In this document: piece after piece, positions 47,251 through 55,562 of the stretch | Position numbering within the stretch: position 1 is the stretch's first letter | Layout of the letters: each line of letters begins with the position of its first letter | Source of the DNA: Sporolactobacillus pectinivorans | GTDB taxonomy: Bacteria; Bacillota; Bacilli; Bacillales; Sporolactobacillaceae | Assembly (NCBI RefSeq): GCF_002802965.1 | Contig: NZ_NXGA01000001.1 | Coordinates: 3,294,955-3,358,954, forward strand | Direction: 5' to 3' | Length of the DNA: 64,000 bases | Program-made: the position numbers and the translations under genes | Notes under the pieces: model-generated | Told to the model about the DNA's origin: nothing | Database searches by the model: none | What the model saw: only the letters and a program-made list of their open reading frames with translations

Positions 47251-47323
47251 CACCCAATCCATCAAATCAGTTGATGATCCCCGCATAAAATTATTCGGGT
47301 TTTACCGATCAAGGGCCATAAAT

Positions 47324-47362
47324 AGAAGCAGGAAGGGGAAAACCTCTTCCTGCTTCTGCTCT
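47324..47362. terminator. Hairpin between convergent pentapeptide gene and cobalamin operon
   Basis: AGAAGCAGGAAG (47324-47335) pairs perfectly with CTTCCTGCTTCT (47346-47357). T-rich tails are weak on both sides (plus: CTCTAAATATTT). It is probably a bidirectional terminator. Confidence 0.6.
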
Positions 47363-47382
47363 AAATATTTAAGATTCATGTC

Positions 47383-47478
47383 TCAGGCATGGTTGCCCGC
47401 TTTAGGTGTTGCTTCCGTCGAGAGCACGGTAAAGCCTTGAAGGGTTTTGCTGCTTTCAGCCTGAGGCCGGCTCATCAT
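47383..47478 (-). CDS. Possible 31-codon ORF coupled to the adenosyltransferase stop
   Basis: Begins with an ATG pair overlapping the TGA of the adenosyltransferase (GAATGATGAG), giving MMSRPQAESSKTLQGFTVL and a short tail, before the terminator at 47324-47362. Stop-start overlap permits translational coupling. There is no Shine-Dalgarno and no recognised family; it may be chance or the tail of a lost gene. Confidence 0.3.
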   Translation of the reverse strand: MMSRPQAESSKTLQGFTVLSTEATPKAGNHA

Positions 47479-48062
47479 TCGCTACGATCAATCTGCTTCC
47501 ACTTGGTTACGGTCTCTTCTTTCTTACCGGCACATTTATTCAGATACCGGGCCAGGACGAAAAAATAGTCCGAAAGACGGTTCATAAAAATATAACTTTG
47601 CGGAACCTCTGCATTCAGGCCATTCAGAAGCGTCACGTAATCCCGCTCGCAGCGGCGGACGATCGCACGTGTCATTTGAGCGTAACTTGCCGGAGCCGTA
47701 CCGCTGTATAGGATAAATTCGGTCAACGGATCCATACGCTGATCCAGCCGGTCGATTTTCGACTCAAGTGATTGAACAACATTTTTGTCGATATAAATTT
47801 TTGAAAAATCTGAACTGATTTCAATTCCAATATGATAAAGCGCATTCTGAATCCAATTCAGGTTCTTCAGTTCAGCCTTTGCGTATTCCAGATTGTTTCT
47901 CCCGCCTAAAGATTTATTGATCAGCGAAGACAGATAACCGATTGATGCAGAAACCTCGTCGATACTTCCGTTCAGCTCAATAAGCGGGCTGCTCTTAGAC
48001 GGACGCGCACCGCTCAATGTATTTGTTTTGCCAAGATCACCGTGGCCTGTATAAATCTTCAT
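47475..48062 (-). CDS. Cob(I)yrinic acid a,c-diamide adenosyltransferase, PduO type
   Basis: 195 aa. Transfers the adenosyl group of ATP to cob(I)alamin to make adenosylcobalamin. The N-terminal IYTGHGDLGKTNTLSG is the ATP-binding segment; the C-terminal TRAIVRRCERD and NRLSDYFFVLARYLN are PduO hallmarks. ATG 48062 follows GGGGAGAGG closely; an upstream ATG (48113) after GGAGG is possible. It lies about 290 bp downstream of the DUF4430 gene on the same strand with no clear terminator between, so it may share the riboswitch-controlled transcript. It gives the system its B12 context independently of the riboswitch. Confidence 0.93.
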   Translation of the reverse strand: MKIYTGHGDLGKTNTLSGARPSKSSPLIELNGSIDEVSASIGYLSSLINKSLGGRNNLEYAKAELKNLNWIQNALYHIGIEISSDFSKIYIDKNVVQSLESKIDRLDQRMDPLTEFILYSGTAPASYAQMTRAIVRRCERDYVTLLNGLNAEVPQSYIFMNRLSDYFFVLARYLNKCAGKKEETVTKWKQIDRSE

Positions 48063-48129
48063 GAGCCTCTCCCCTTTCCTGTCAGTGTCGGCGCTTAAAA
48101 AAACTTCCCGCATGATCAGTCATACCTCC

Positions 48130-48352
48130 ATAAAAGTAGTATAAATCAAATGTCCAACATTTTTTGAGGATAAAGATTATTCGGGGCTGTCGTCTAACAC
48201 CGATTAATGTGGTCAATGAACTTGAAAATACTGTAGCCACTATGCCAAATAGTAGTATTAAAATAGATTCATACCGCTCTGCTAAACAAGCAGTAGCTAC
48301 CCTATATGCCCGAACTATTGCCGCTTTCTCCGGAAAATTTAAAAATAACTGA
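48130..48352 (-). pseudogene. Possible 3' remnant of a lost operon gene
   Basis: Between the DUF4430 and adenosyltransferase genes, an open minus frame without its own start encodes FPEKAAIVRAYRVATACLAE, a hydrophobic segment ILILLFGIVATVFSSSLTTL and a basic end IGVRRQPR. Composition looks coding, as for the end of a small membrane protein. It could be the tail of a deleted permease gene (for example an ECF-type component), but this is speculative. Confidence 0.3.
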
Positions 48353-48355
48353 TCT

Positions 48356-49114
48356 TTATTTTGAATAATACCAGTTAATCGCGTCATTGGGCTGTACGTG
48401 ATATGCACCGGCGCTGATGTTGGGGGCTTTTCCGTTTACGGTGTACATCCATCCGCTGGCGGGAGATGTCTGGCCGGCTTCCTGATTGTTAATGCTGCTA
48501 ACATAAATTGAACTGCCGAAGCCGTAATAACTGAGCTCAATATGCTTTGCTTCAGTGAATCGCTGCAGCTCGGAAAATACACTGTCATTGGATCGATAAG
48601 TAACGGGGCCTTGCGTATTAAAACCGTTCAGACCCTGTATGGTAATGGAAACTGTTTGCTGCCCGGCGGCAGAGCTCGACGAAGAACTCGATGATGCTGT
48701 TTGTTGACTTGTTCCTGACTGATTATTTTTTTGAGCAGCGTGATTATTCTTAGCAGCAACCTTTTCAGCTTTAGCAACAGTATTTGTCGCTACACTCTGT
48801 GACGTACTGCTCTTGCCTGAAGACATGCTTGATGAGGATTTAGCACTGCTTTGTGTTTGACTTACCTTCTTTGAACCGGCAGCTGATAAACTCTGACCTG
48901 ACTGTTTCTCTTTTTTCACAACTTTTTGCATTGACTGATTACCGTTATTCTTGTGATCAGTCGATGCAGATGATCCGGACGAATAGGTTTGGACAGCGAC
49001 GGATGGATGCGTCGCGACCTTTTTGGCCTGAACCTGAAAACTGCCGATGACCAGTCCGATTCCGATAACAATCGCAAGTATAGGAAGAACAAGGGTAAGA
49101 AGTATTTTTTTCAT
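48356..49114 (-). CDS. Surface-anchored DUF4430 (transcobalamin beta-domain-like) protein
   Basis: 252 aa. N-terminal membrane anchor or uncleaved signal (about residues 4-26), a long Ser/Gln/Lys-rich linker (about 40-155) and a C-terminal DUF4430 domain (about 155-252), with ASGWMYTVNGKAPNISAGAY and the end DAINWYYSK typical of the family. DUF4430 corresponds to the C-terminal beta domain of animal transcobalamin and intrinsic factor. Its start overlaps the preceding alpha/alpha-toroid gene by 4 bp. Both are in a transcript headed by a cobalamin riboswitch, so cobalamin or corrinoid binding at the cell surface is inferred. Confidence 0.88.
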   Translation of the reverse strand: MKKILLTLVLPILAIVIGIGLVIGSFQVQAKKVATHPSVAVQTYSSGSSASTDHKNNGNQSMQKVVKKEKQSGQSLSAAGSKKVSQTQSSAKSSSSMSSGKSSTSQSVATNTVAKAEKVAAKNNHAAQKNNQSGTSQQTASSSSSSSSAAGQQTVSITIQGLNGFNTQGPVTYRSNDSVFSELQRFTEAKHIELSYYGFGSSIYVSSINNQEAGQTSPASGWMYTVNGKAPNISAGAYHVQPNDAINWYYSK

Positions 49115-50514
49115 GCTCTGCGTCTCCAGATAGCCTTTCTAAAAATCAGCGCTGATGCACCGAGAGCGGTAACGATTGTTCCGCTAATCAGAATTATGGG
49201 ATTTACAACTGTGCTTTGTGCTGCTTTAGTTTGTAGATGATCCTTTTTACTTCCGGCAGCCTGAGCCTGTTGCGAAGTTTTATGTTTCTTTACCGATTTG
49301 TGTGTTTTAGGTCGATTGTTCGATACTTTCGTTTTTGAAACAGGACTGTTCTTAGTTTTCTCTGCGGCAGGATGGGACGCAGCTGTGGAGACAAGAACAG
49401 TCGAAGTCGTATGCTGAACCGAAGGTATTTTCTGGATTGGCAATGTTTTCTGATTTGCAGCCGGGTGACTGGATTTAGGCACGATTTGGACTACCGATTT
49501 TTTTGTTGACGTTTTTTTACCGGGTCCTGACGATTGGGACGTTGGCAGAATCTTTACCGGCACCGGAGTTTTCACGGCAGGGGTTGAAGATGCTGCAACA
49601 GGGAACACAAACAATTTTCCCCCGGAGAGAAACGCTTTGTACGCGACAAATGCTTCAAGCACTTCGTCGTTTGTCATTGGATCTTCCGTATCCCCCTTCT
49701 GCCACACATAGCCATCCCCGGACTGGTATGTGTAGAGATTGTTCAGCGGATTTTTGCCGTCTTTATCAAATTTTCCGACTGTCGGATCAATGCCAACGGA
49801 AGTCAAACCAATGACCGCTTCGGCTGTTGAATCTGAGCTTTCGCCATAGTTGGAAAATCCGCCATCGGGTAATTCGATACTGGCAAGATATTCGACTGCT
49901 TTGTTAATCGCCTCTTTCACGTCCGCCTGATTCTGATACGGAGCAAGAGCGGCCAGAGCGGCACCGGTGGTATCCACGTCAGCAGGTGGTCCCGCATAGC
50001 CCCAGCCTCCATCCTGATCGGCCTGGGATAGTATTTTCTGAATCAGACTGGCGGGGGTGTTTACTGCACCGGCGGGGAGCCTGTCTTCATATTTATCGAA
50101 CGCGATCAACGCATAAATATCGGCAGAAGGGGTGTTCACTGAAGTATCTCTGCCCAGTTCACTGATCAGATTTCTGCCGTTGAAATCGGTTGGGTCCTGT
50201 TTCAGAGCCTTGAGAGCGATGATGACTTTTTCCAATGCAGTTCCCGACAGATTTGTCTCTGAGCGAAGCTTGCCCAGATAGGCAGCCTGATTCTCCTGAT
50301 TCAGCGCCCCATCCCGCGCCAGTGCAATAGCAGCCCAGTCGTCAGGCTGTCCGGACTGAGCCGCCTGCAAAGATTGAGCCAATTGTCCGGACTGGACATG
50401 ATTTTCCAAACTGGTCAGATGTGTTTCAAAATCATCAGATGGTGCGGCTGAAGCTGTGAAAGGCAGCAGAATGGCTATAAAGAAGGCTAATATAATAGCT
50501 GTTAAACGTTTCAT
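49111..50514 (-). CDS. Secreted alpha/alpha-toroid (prenyltransferase/terpene-cyclase-like) surface protein
   Basis: 467 aa. Signal peptide (about residues 1-23, ending TASAA). An alpha/alpha-barrel with repeat motifs DGGWGYAG...DTTGAALAAL (about 190-210) and DGGFSNYGE...STAEAVIGL (about 240-262), related to squalene-cyclase repeats and to the alpha domain of transcobalamin/intrinsic factor. A Lys/Ser/Pro/Thr-rich stalk (about 325-430) follows, then a C-terminal membrane helix and RRRA, an anchor without LPxTG. First gene after the cobalamin riboswitch and overlapping the DUF4430 gene by 4 bp. Inferred cobalamin-capture protein; no enzyme active-site DxDD is seen. Confidence 0.85.
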   Translation of the reverse strand: MKRLTAIILAFFIAILLPFTASAAPSDDFETHLTSLENHVQSGQLAQSLQAAQSGQPDDWAAIALARDGALNQENQAAYLGKLRSETNLSGTALEKVIIALKALKQDPTDFNGRNLISELGRDTSVNTPSADIYALIAFDKYEDRLPAGAVNTPASLIQKILSQADQDGGWGYAGPPADVDTTGAALAALAPYQNQADVKEAINKAVEYLASIELPDGGFSNYGESSDSTAEAVIGLTSVGIDPTVGKFDKDGKNPLNNLYTYQSGDGYVWQKGDTEDPMTNDEVLEAFVAYKAFLSGGKLFVFPVAASSTPAVKTPVPVKILPTSQSSGPGKKTSTKKSVVQIVPKSSHPAANQKTLPIQKIPSVQHTTSTVLVSTAASHPAAEKTKNSPVSKTKVSNNRPKTHKSVKKHKTSQQAQAAGSKKDHLQTKAAQSTVVNPIILISGTIVTALGASALIFRKAIWRRRA

Positions 50515-50540
50515 TTTCGCGTGCTCTCCTTAATGAAGTT

Positions 50541-50577
50541 ATAAATAAAGCCTCCACTCAATAGAAAATGGAGGCTT
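50541..50577 (-). terminator. Attenuator of the cobalamin riboswitch
   Basis: On the minus strand AAGCCTCCA pairs with TGGAGGCTT around a 12-nt loop and runs into TTTATTTAT, all before the first start codon (50514). It serves as the expression platform. Confidence 0.8.
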
Positions 50578-50580
50578 ATT

Positions 50581-50690
50581 CCCTGACCTGTCTACCGCAA
50601 GTGGTTTGATCATTAACGATTGTAAAGGAAAGATCGGACTTTACCGTGACGGGATCGTTCAGGAATTTCACCTGATTCCATCCTTTACAA
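50581..50690 (-). ncRNA. Cobalamin riboswitch
   Basis: The minus-strand leader reads AAAGGATGGAATCAGGTGAA, then ATTCCTGAACGATCCCGTCA and CGGTAAAGT, close to the conserved core (AAGGGAA-GGTGAAAATCC-CGGTCCCGCCACTGTAA). Further on, ACCACTTG stands where the B12-box GCCACTG normally lies. TTGTAAAGGA pairs with TCCTTTACAA to close a helix. A terminator follows directly. Operon expression should fall when cobalamin is present. Confidence 0.85.
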
Positions 50691-50935
50691 CTCATGTTCA
50701 TTTTTTGATTGCTCATAAAGCATATATCATCAATAATGATTTTACAAGCCATTTTGCGTGCAGCAGAATCTCATCCCCGCCCAACGATAAATGATAATAT
50801 GGGAGTCATCACAATTCAATTTTTAATTAACATTCCATTCTTATGGATCTATTTAAGTATCTGCACTTTCGTGATTAATCTCAGAAATCAGCAGAGCCAT
50901 ACAAAGAATGGCTAATCATATGGACTATATGTGTT
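50691..50935. other. Intergenic region, riboswitch promoter side / MFS end
   Basis: Should contain the promoter of the cobalamin operon. Short plus-strand frames overlap the riboswitch antisense and are not considered genes. AGCCAT/ATGGCT (50895-50913) is a small hairpin near the MFS stop without a T-run. Confidence 0.4.
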
Positions 50936-52369
50936 TTAATTATCTTGACTCTTGCTTCTTAGAAATAGAGCTATTAAAAGCGCCGTGAGTATACAAAGTG
51001 CTGTGTTAATTACTATTGCTAGACTTATACCTGAAAGTATTGTCATCTTTGTCTGATGACCAAGAATATTCATTCGGGCAGTTGCTATCGCTGACATAAT
51101 TGGAATCCCCATCGTTATCCCAATTTGCTGACTCATCGTAGCCAGACCCGTAGCTAGACCCTGTTCATGATCTGGTAATCCTGATGTCGCTGTAACCATA
51201 AAACCTACAATTGCTGCTAGATTGGCAACCCCGCCAATAAAAGTAACCACAAGCAATAAAATAAGCCAACCAGATCCTACATTTAAAAAAACAAGAGGAA
51301 ATGTAGCTGCTGCCTGAACAACAAAGGCTACTATAATCGCATGCTTAGCACCGATTAAATTGATAATTCTGGGTCCAATGACTCCTCCAATTATTGTACC
51401 CACTCCCAAAGCCGTCAGTGAAAGTCCAGCGGATAAGGGTGTATAACCCAGAACATCTTGAAGATAAAGAGTTAAGAGGAAGACAAGTGAAGTTTCAGTT
51501 ATAAATGCAAGCAAACCTGTAAAGTTTCCCCATACAATATTTCCCTGCTTCAGGATTGAGATAGGCACAAGGGGTTGAGGCGTATATTTTTCGGTGAACC
51601 AGAACATCAAAAGTAAGACTGCACCTATTATTAGCGAACCCCAGGCGGAACGATCGGACCAGGATGTTGTTCCAGCAGTCGTAAACCCATAAACAATAGC
51701 CAATAAACCAGCAGTAACTGTGATTGCACCTAGAAAATCGACTTTGGGTCGATAATTTAGTTTACTTTCTTTAAGTACAAAAGGAGCGATTAAAATCACA
51801 GCAATGGCAACAAAAACATTAATAAAAAATGCCCAGCGCCAACTGAGAACAGAGGTGAGGATACCGCCCAGAATAGCTCCCGTAGTAAAACCTGCTGCCA
51901 TTAATGCCCCATTCCACCCCAGTACACGATCACGTTGTGGTCCTTCAGGAAAAGAAGTCGTCATAAGAGACAGTGCAGCAGGAGTTACTATTGCTGTAGC
52001 AAGCCCTTGAGAAGCTCGAGCAATTAAAAGGAGTACAGGTTCTTCAGCTAAACCACCAGCTAATGACGATAGCCCAAGAAGAGTAATCCCAATCAGAAAT
52101 AAGCGTTTTCTTCCAAATAAATCAGCAATTCTGCCAAAGAACAGCGTAAATCCTGCTGCACACAATGAATAAACGGTTGCAATCCACTGGAGGTGTTCCA
52201 ATGAGAAGCCAACGTCTTTCCCTATTGTAGGCAGAGCTACATTTAGAACCGAAAAATCTACTGCAAGAGTAAAATTGGCCATGAGTAAGACAAATACAAT
52301 AGTTTTGTTGTAGACTTTTCCATTAACACTATTTAACAGGTTATCACTTCGTATTCTCTCGTTTTGCAT
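50936..52369 (-). CDS. MFS transporter, DHA2 (14-helix drug/H+ antiporter) family
   Basis: 477 aa, 14 predicted helices. Motif A GRIADLFGRKRLFL between helices 2 and 3, motif C-like GAILGGILTS in helix 5; ends with a short basic tail. Probable drug or small-molecule exporter; substrate unknown. AT-rich compared with flanking genes, suggesting acquisition. Divergently transcribed from an HxlR regulator 136 bp away, a common arrangement for regulated efflux pumps. GGAG lies 12 bp upstream of the start. Confidence 0.92.
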   Translation of the reverse strand: MQNERIRSDNLLNSVNGKVYNKTIVFVLLMANFTLAVDFSVLNVALPTIGKDVGFSLEHLQWIATVYSLCAAGFTLFFGRIADLFGRKRLFLIGITLLGLSSLAGGLAEEPVLLLIARASQGLATAIVTPAALSLMTTSFPEGPQRDRVLGWNGALMAAGFTTGAILGGILTSVLSWRWAFFINVFVAIAVILIAPFVLKESKLNYRPKVDFLGAITVTAGLLAIVYGFTTAGTTSWSDRSAWGSLIIGAVLLLMFWFTEKYTPQPLVPISILKQGNIVWGNFTGLLAFITETSLVFLLTLYLQDVLGYTPLSAGLSLTALGVGTIIGGVIGPRIINLIGAKHAIIVAFVVQAAATFPLVFLNVGSGWLILLLVVTFIGGVANLAAIVGFMVTATSGLPDHEQGLATGLATMSQQIGITMGIPIMSAIATARMNILGHQTKMTILSGISLAIVINTALCILTALLIALFLRSKSQDN

Positions 52370-52472
52370 AGCGTATAATTACTCCTTTACTTTATTTGAT
52401 AATGTATATAGTATTGTTTGTGGAGTAAATATTAGCAAGTAGGGATTTTAAAGTTATATAGATACCTTTAGG

Positions 52473-52484
52473 TTACATATGTAA
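52473..52484. promoter_or_regulatory. Candidate HxlR operator
   Basis: TTACATATGTAA is a perfect 12-bp palindrome 22 bp before the HxlR start, in the shared promoter region of the divergent pair. Confidence 0.4.
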
Positions 52485-52505
52485 TAAAAAGGGGTGTTAT
52501 AGAAT

Positions 52506-52868
52506 ATGAAAAAAGTATACAATATTGGAATGGAAGCATCTCTAGAAGTAATTGGCGGTAAGTGGAAAGCAGTAATATTATGCCACTTAACTACAGGGGC
52601 AAAACGTACTGGAGAATTGAAAAGATTAATTCCAGAAATTTCTCAAAAAATGCTAACGAAACAGTTAAGAGAATTAGAAACTTCAGGTATAATTGATCGA
52701 AAGGTATACAGACAAGTTCCTCCAAAAGTCGAATATAACTTGAATGATTATGGGAAAAGTTTAACAGCTATTTTAAATAAATTATGTTTGTGGGGAGAAC
52801 ATCATATAGATTATCTAGAGTCCGAGGGGAAAAATATTGTTCTTTTACAGCGTCATGGTCATAAGTGA
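52506..52868 (+). CDS. HxlR family winged-helix transcriptional regulator
   Basis: 120 aa. VIGGKWKAVILCHLTTGAKR is the family signature opening the winged helix, followed by SQKMLTKQLRELETSGIIDR (recognition helix) and VEYNLNDYGKSL (wing). Often senses aldehydes, quinones or drugs, here without the conserved Cys of some members near the N-terminus. AAGGGG is 9 bp before the ATG. Likely controls the divergent MFS exporter and itself. Confidence 0.93.
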   Translation: MKKVYNIGMEASLEVIGGKWKAVILCHLTTGAKRTGELKRLIPEISQKMLTKQLRELETSGIIDRKVYRQVPPKVEYNLNDYGKSLTAILNKLCLWGEHHIDYLESEGKNIVLLQRHGHK

Positions 52869-53403
52869 ATTAGCCTCAACAAACATTTTATATGAGTTAT
52901 TTTAATCTTAGTTGCTTTAATTAATCATAAAGAGATGAAACATTTTGCTTAAAGCTCAGGTTTGAATATCACGGAAATGACGAAGTCACATAAAAGGAGT
53001 GGGTAAAGAACAATTCGCCTCCATGGCGCACGGATTGAATGATTATATTGCCAAGCTTGTAGTGGACTTTCACTGCCAAGTTGTCGCCCATGCCAGGCGC
53101 AACAAAAAACCGGTCATTAACCGGTTAATAATCCTTGCCTAAATATCTATTTTACATACTCCGACTTGCTATGTTGTGAGGGGGATAACTGTCTGCATGT
53201 CCCATGTCCCTATTATTATGGGAGAATATGATTATTTATGAAGGAATCCCCGTTAAGCATAGAAAAGTTACTTCCATCAGGCGTATTTTTGAGGGTTTAA
53301 TACGACTTATTTGGTGGAGATCCGTTATTGATGCGCTTTCATTTTCATCTTCACGAGAATATCTTATTAATCTGTGACGCGCTGTGACAGTTCTTCCCGC
53401 TTC
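52869..53403. other. Gene-less stretch between HxlR and fruA
   Basis: 535 bp. Contains a block near 53020-53100 with repeat-like wording (GGACTTTCACTGCCAAGTTG, then TCGCCCATGCCAGGCGC) and a 7-bp hairpin AACCGGT/ACCGGTT (53108-53126). No gene supported. Confidence 0.4.
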
Positions 53404-55299
53404 TCAAGAGGCTTTCTCAAGAGGCTTTTTCCAGAAGCCGATAATCAGTCCGGCGATCACGGCACCAATCAGAATAGCGGCGATGAACAAAAATGGCTGA
53501 TTGCTCAGGGCAACCACAAAGATACCGCCGTGCGGCGCCGGAATGTTGACTTTCCATAATTGCGTCAGAGCGCCCGCGGTTGCCGAACCGATAATGCTTG
53601 AGCAGATAATCCGCAGAGGATCGGAGGCGGCGAACGGAATAGCGCCTTCGGTAATAAACGATAACCCAAGAACATAGTTCGTGATCCCTGCTTTTTTTTC
53701 ATCATCAGTAAACTTATTTTTGAAAAATGTAGTAGCAAGCGCTATTGCCAGTGGGGGCACCATTCCGCCAGCCATGACAGCAGCCATCATTAGCCCGCCG
53801 TTTGGTGCACCGCTGGTAAATACGCCGATCGCAAAAGTATAGGCGGCTTTGTTGACAGGGCCGCCCATGTCAACAGCCTGCATCCCACCAAGAACAAGTC
53901 CAAGCAGTATGGCGTTCCCAGTGCCAAGATGACTCAGCGCACCGATCAGGCCCGTATTAATCCATGTAAAAATTGGGTCGAGAATGTAATACATGAGCCC
54001 GCCGGTAATCAGCAGGCCAAACACCGGAAAAAGCAGAATCGGTTTCAGGCCGTTGAGTGTTTTGGGAAGTCCGGAGAATACTTTTCTCAGGAGGATAATA
54101 ACCCATCCGGCCAGAAATCCGGCGGCAAGGCCGCCAAGAAATCCGGCGTTCGATGAGTAGGCCATAAATCCTCCGACAACACCGGGCATTAATGCCGGGC
54201 GGTCGCCGATGCTGACGGCGATATAACCGGCCAGAATCGCAATCAGGAAGTGGAAGGCACCAGTTTGGCCGCCGGCAACCGTGCTCAGCATTTGGAAAAT
54301 TGGATTGTTCTTGCCCAAGTGTTCAAACATGAAGGAGATGGCAAGCAAAATACCACCGCCCACAACAAAGGGAAGCATATGAGAAATGCCGTTCATCAGG
54401 TCCTTATAGATCCTGTTCCAGACACTGTTTGTGCTTTCTGTCCCGGATAAGTCCAGACCGCTTTCCGCATGGTATATCGGCGCCTGTCCGTGAAGCGCTT
54501 TAGTGATCAGTTCTTCAGGCTTGCGGATACCGTCACTGACCGGTGTCTGCAGTACCTTCTTACCGTCAAAGCGGGCCATTTCAACTTTTTTATCAGCCGC
54601 AACAATGACTCCGGCCGCGCGTGCAATTTCGTCGCGTGTAAGCACATGCTTTGCACCTTCAGACCCATTCGTTTCGACTCGGATCGAAACGCCCATCTCC
54701 ACAGCTTTTTTCTTTAGCGCATCTTCTGCCATATAGGTATGCGCGATCCCTGTCGGGCATGCGGTTACGGCAACAACAAATCTCTCATTATCCGTCACTT
54801 TCGAAGCCGGTTGGGAAGCTTCTTTCTTTTCCCTTTCTTCTTTTTCAGCCTGCTCGTCGTCAAATAACTGAGCAACCTCTGCAGGTGTCTCAGCTTGCTT
54901 CACTTTAGCGACAAACTTCTGATCAATCAGCAATCGTGAAAGCGCGGCCAACGTTTGCAAATGCACATTGGCTGCCCCCTCCGGTGCGGCAATCATAAAG
55001 AAGAGATAAGAAGGTTTGCAGTCAAGCGCTTTGTAATCAATACCCTTCCTGCTGCGTCCGAACACAACAGTTGCCTCGTTAACCGCTTTGGTTTTCGCAT
55101 GCGGCATGGCAATGCCGTTATCGATTCCGGTACTCGATTCTGCCTCTCTTTTCAGAATCATTTCTTTGAAGAGCTTTGGATCATTGATCCTCCCATTCTT
55201 CTCCAGGCTGGCGACGAGTTCGTCAATGGCTTCTTCTTTTGTTGTCGCCTGCATATCCATCACCATTGCGCGCTCAATCATCAGATTGGTAATTTTCAT
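53404..55299 (-). CDS. fruA: PTS fructose transporter, fused EIIABC
   Basis: 631 aa. EIIA (about residues 1-145) with phospho-His in IAMPHAKT; EIIB (about 170-265) with phospho-Cys in VTACPTGIAHTYMAED; EIIC (about 290-630), with GGxxxAVDMGGPVNKAA, forms the membrane channel. Imports fructose as fructose 1-phosphate. ATG 55299 has GGGGTG about 8 bp upstream; the longest frame starts at 55317. A cre site lies about 125 bp upstream. The usual fruR and fruK are not adjacent, so this is a lone transporter gene. Confidence 0.95.
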   Translation of the reverse strand: MKITNLMIERAMVMDMQATTKEEAIDELVASLEKNGRINDPKLFKEMILKREAESSTGIDNGIAMPHAKTKAVNEATVVFGRSRKGIDYKALDCKPSYLFFMIAAPEGAANVHLQTLAALSRLLIDQKFVAKVKQAETPAEVAQLFDDEQAEKEEREKKEASQPASKVTDNERFVVAVTACPTGIAHTYMAEDALKKKAVEMGVSIRVETNGSEGAKHVLTRDEIARAAGVIVAADKKVEMARFDGKKVLQTPVSDGIRKPEELITKALHGQAPIYHAESGLDLSGTESTNSVWNRIYKDLMNGISHMLPFVVGGGILLAISFMFEHLGKNNPIFQMLSTVAGGQTGAFHFLIAILAGYIAVSIGDRPALMPGVVGGFMAYSSNAGFLGGLAAGFLAGWVIILLRKVFSGLPKTLNGLKPILLFPVFGLLITGGLMYYILDPIFTWINTGLIGALSHLGTGNAILLGLVLGGMQAVDMGGPVNKAAYTFAIGVFTSGAPNGGLMMAAVMAGGMVPPLAIALATTFFKNKFTDDEKKAGITNYVLGLSFITEGAIPFAASDPLRIICSSIIGSATAGALTQLWKVNIPAPHGGIFVVALSNQPFLFIAAILIGAVIAGLIIGFWKKPLEKAS

Positions 55300-55421
55300 T
55301 TTGTACTCACCCCTCATGTTCTATAGGACATCGTCATCGAATTGTTCAGACTGGTGCAGAGGTGTTCATCTGTCGGTCAGTTTCCTTTGAAAGGCCTTCA
55401 AGCGCGGAACACAGCCATTTA

Positions 55422-55436
55422 TGGAACCGATTACAT
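55422..55436 (-). promoter_or_regulatory. cre (CcpA) site upstream of fruA
   Basis: The minus strand reads ATGTAATCGGTTCCA, satisfying every position of WTGNAANCGNWNNCW. It lies 123-137 bp before the fruA start; carbon catabolite control by CcpA-HPr(Ser-P) is expected. Confidence 0.6.
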
Positions 55437-55562
55437 TTAATACCGCTACCAACCGGTCCCTTTAATGGACTTTCTCAGCACCCGCTTTTCAACAGGAATT
55501 GAGCTGCACTTTGAAAGTTTCCTTCTTCTTTTATTGAAGATGATCTGCGCTGCACTTTCGTT

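Noticed and set aside
50606..50915. Small plus-strand open frames near the cobalamin riboswitch
   Set aside because: The first lies antisense to the structured aptamer; neither has a ribosome-binding site.
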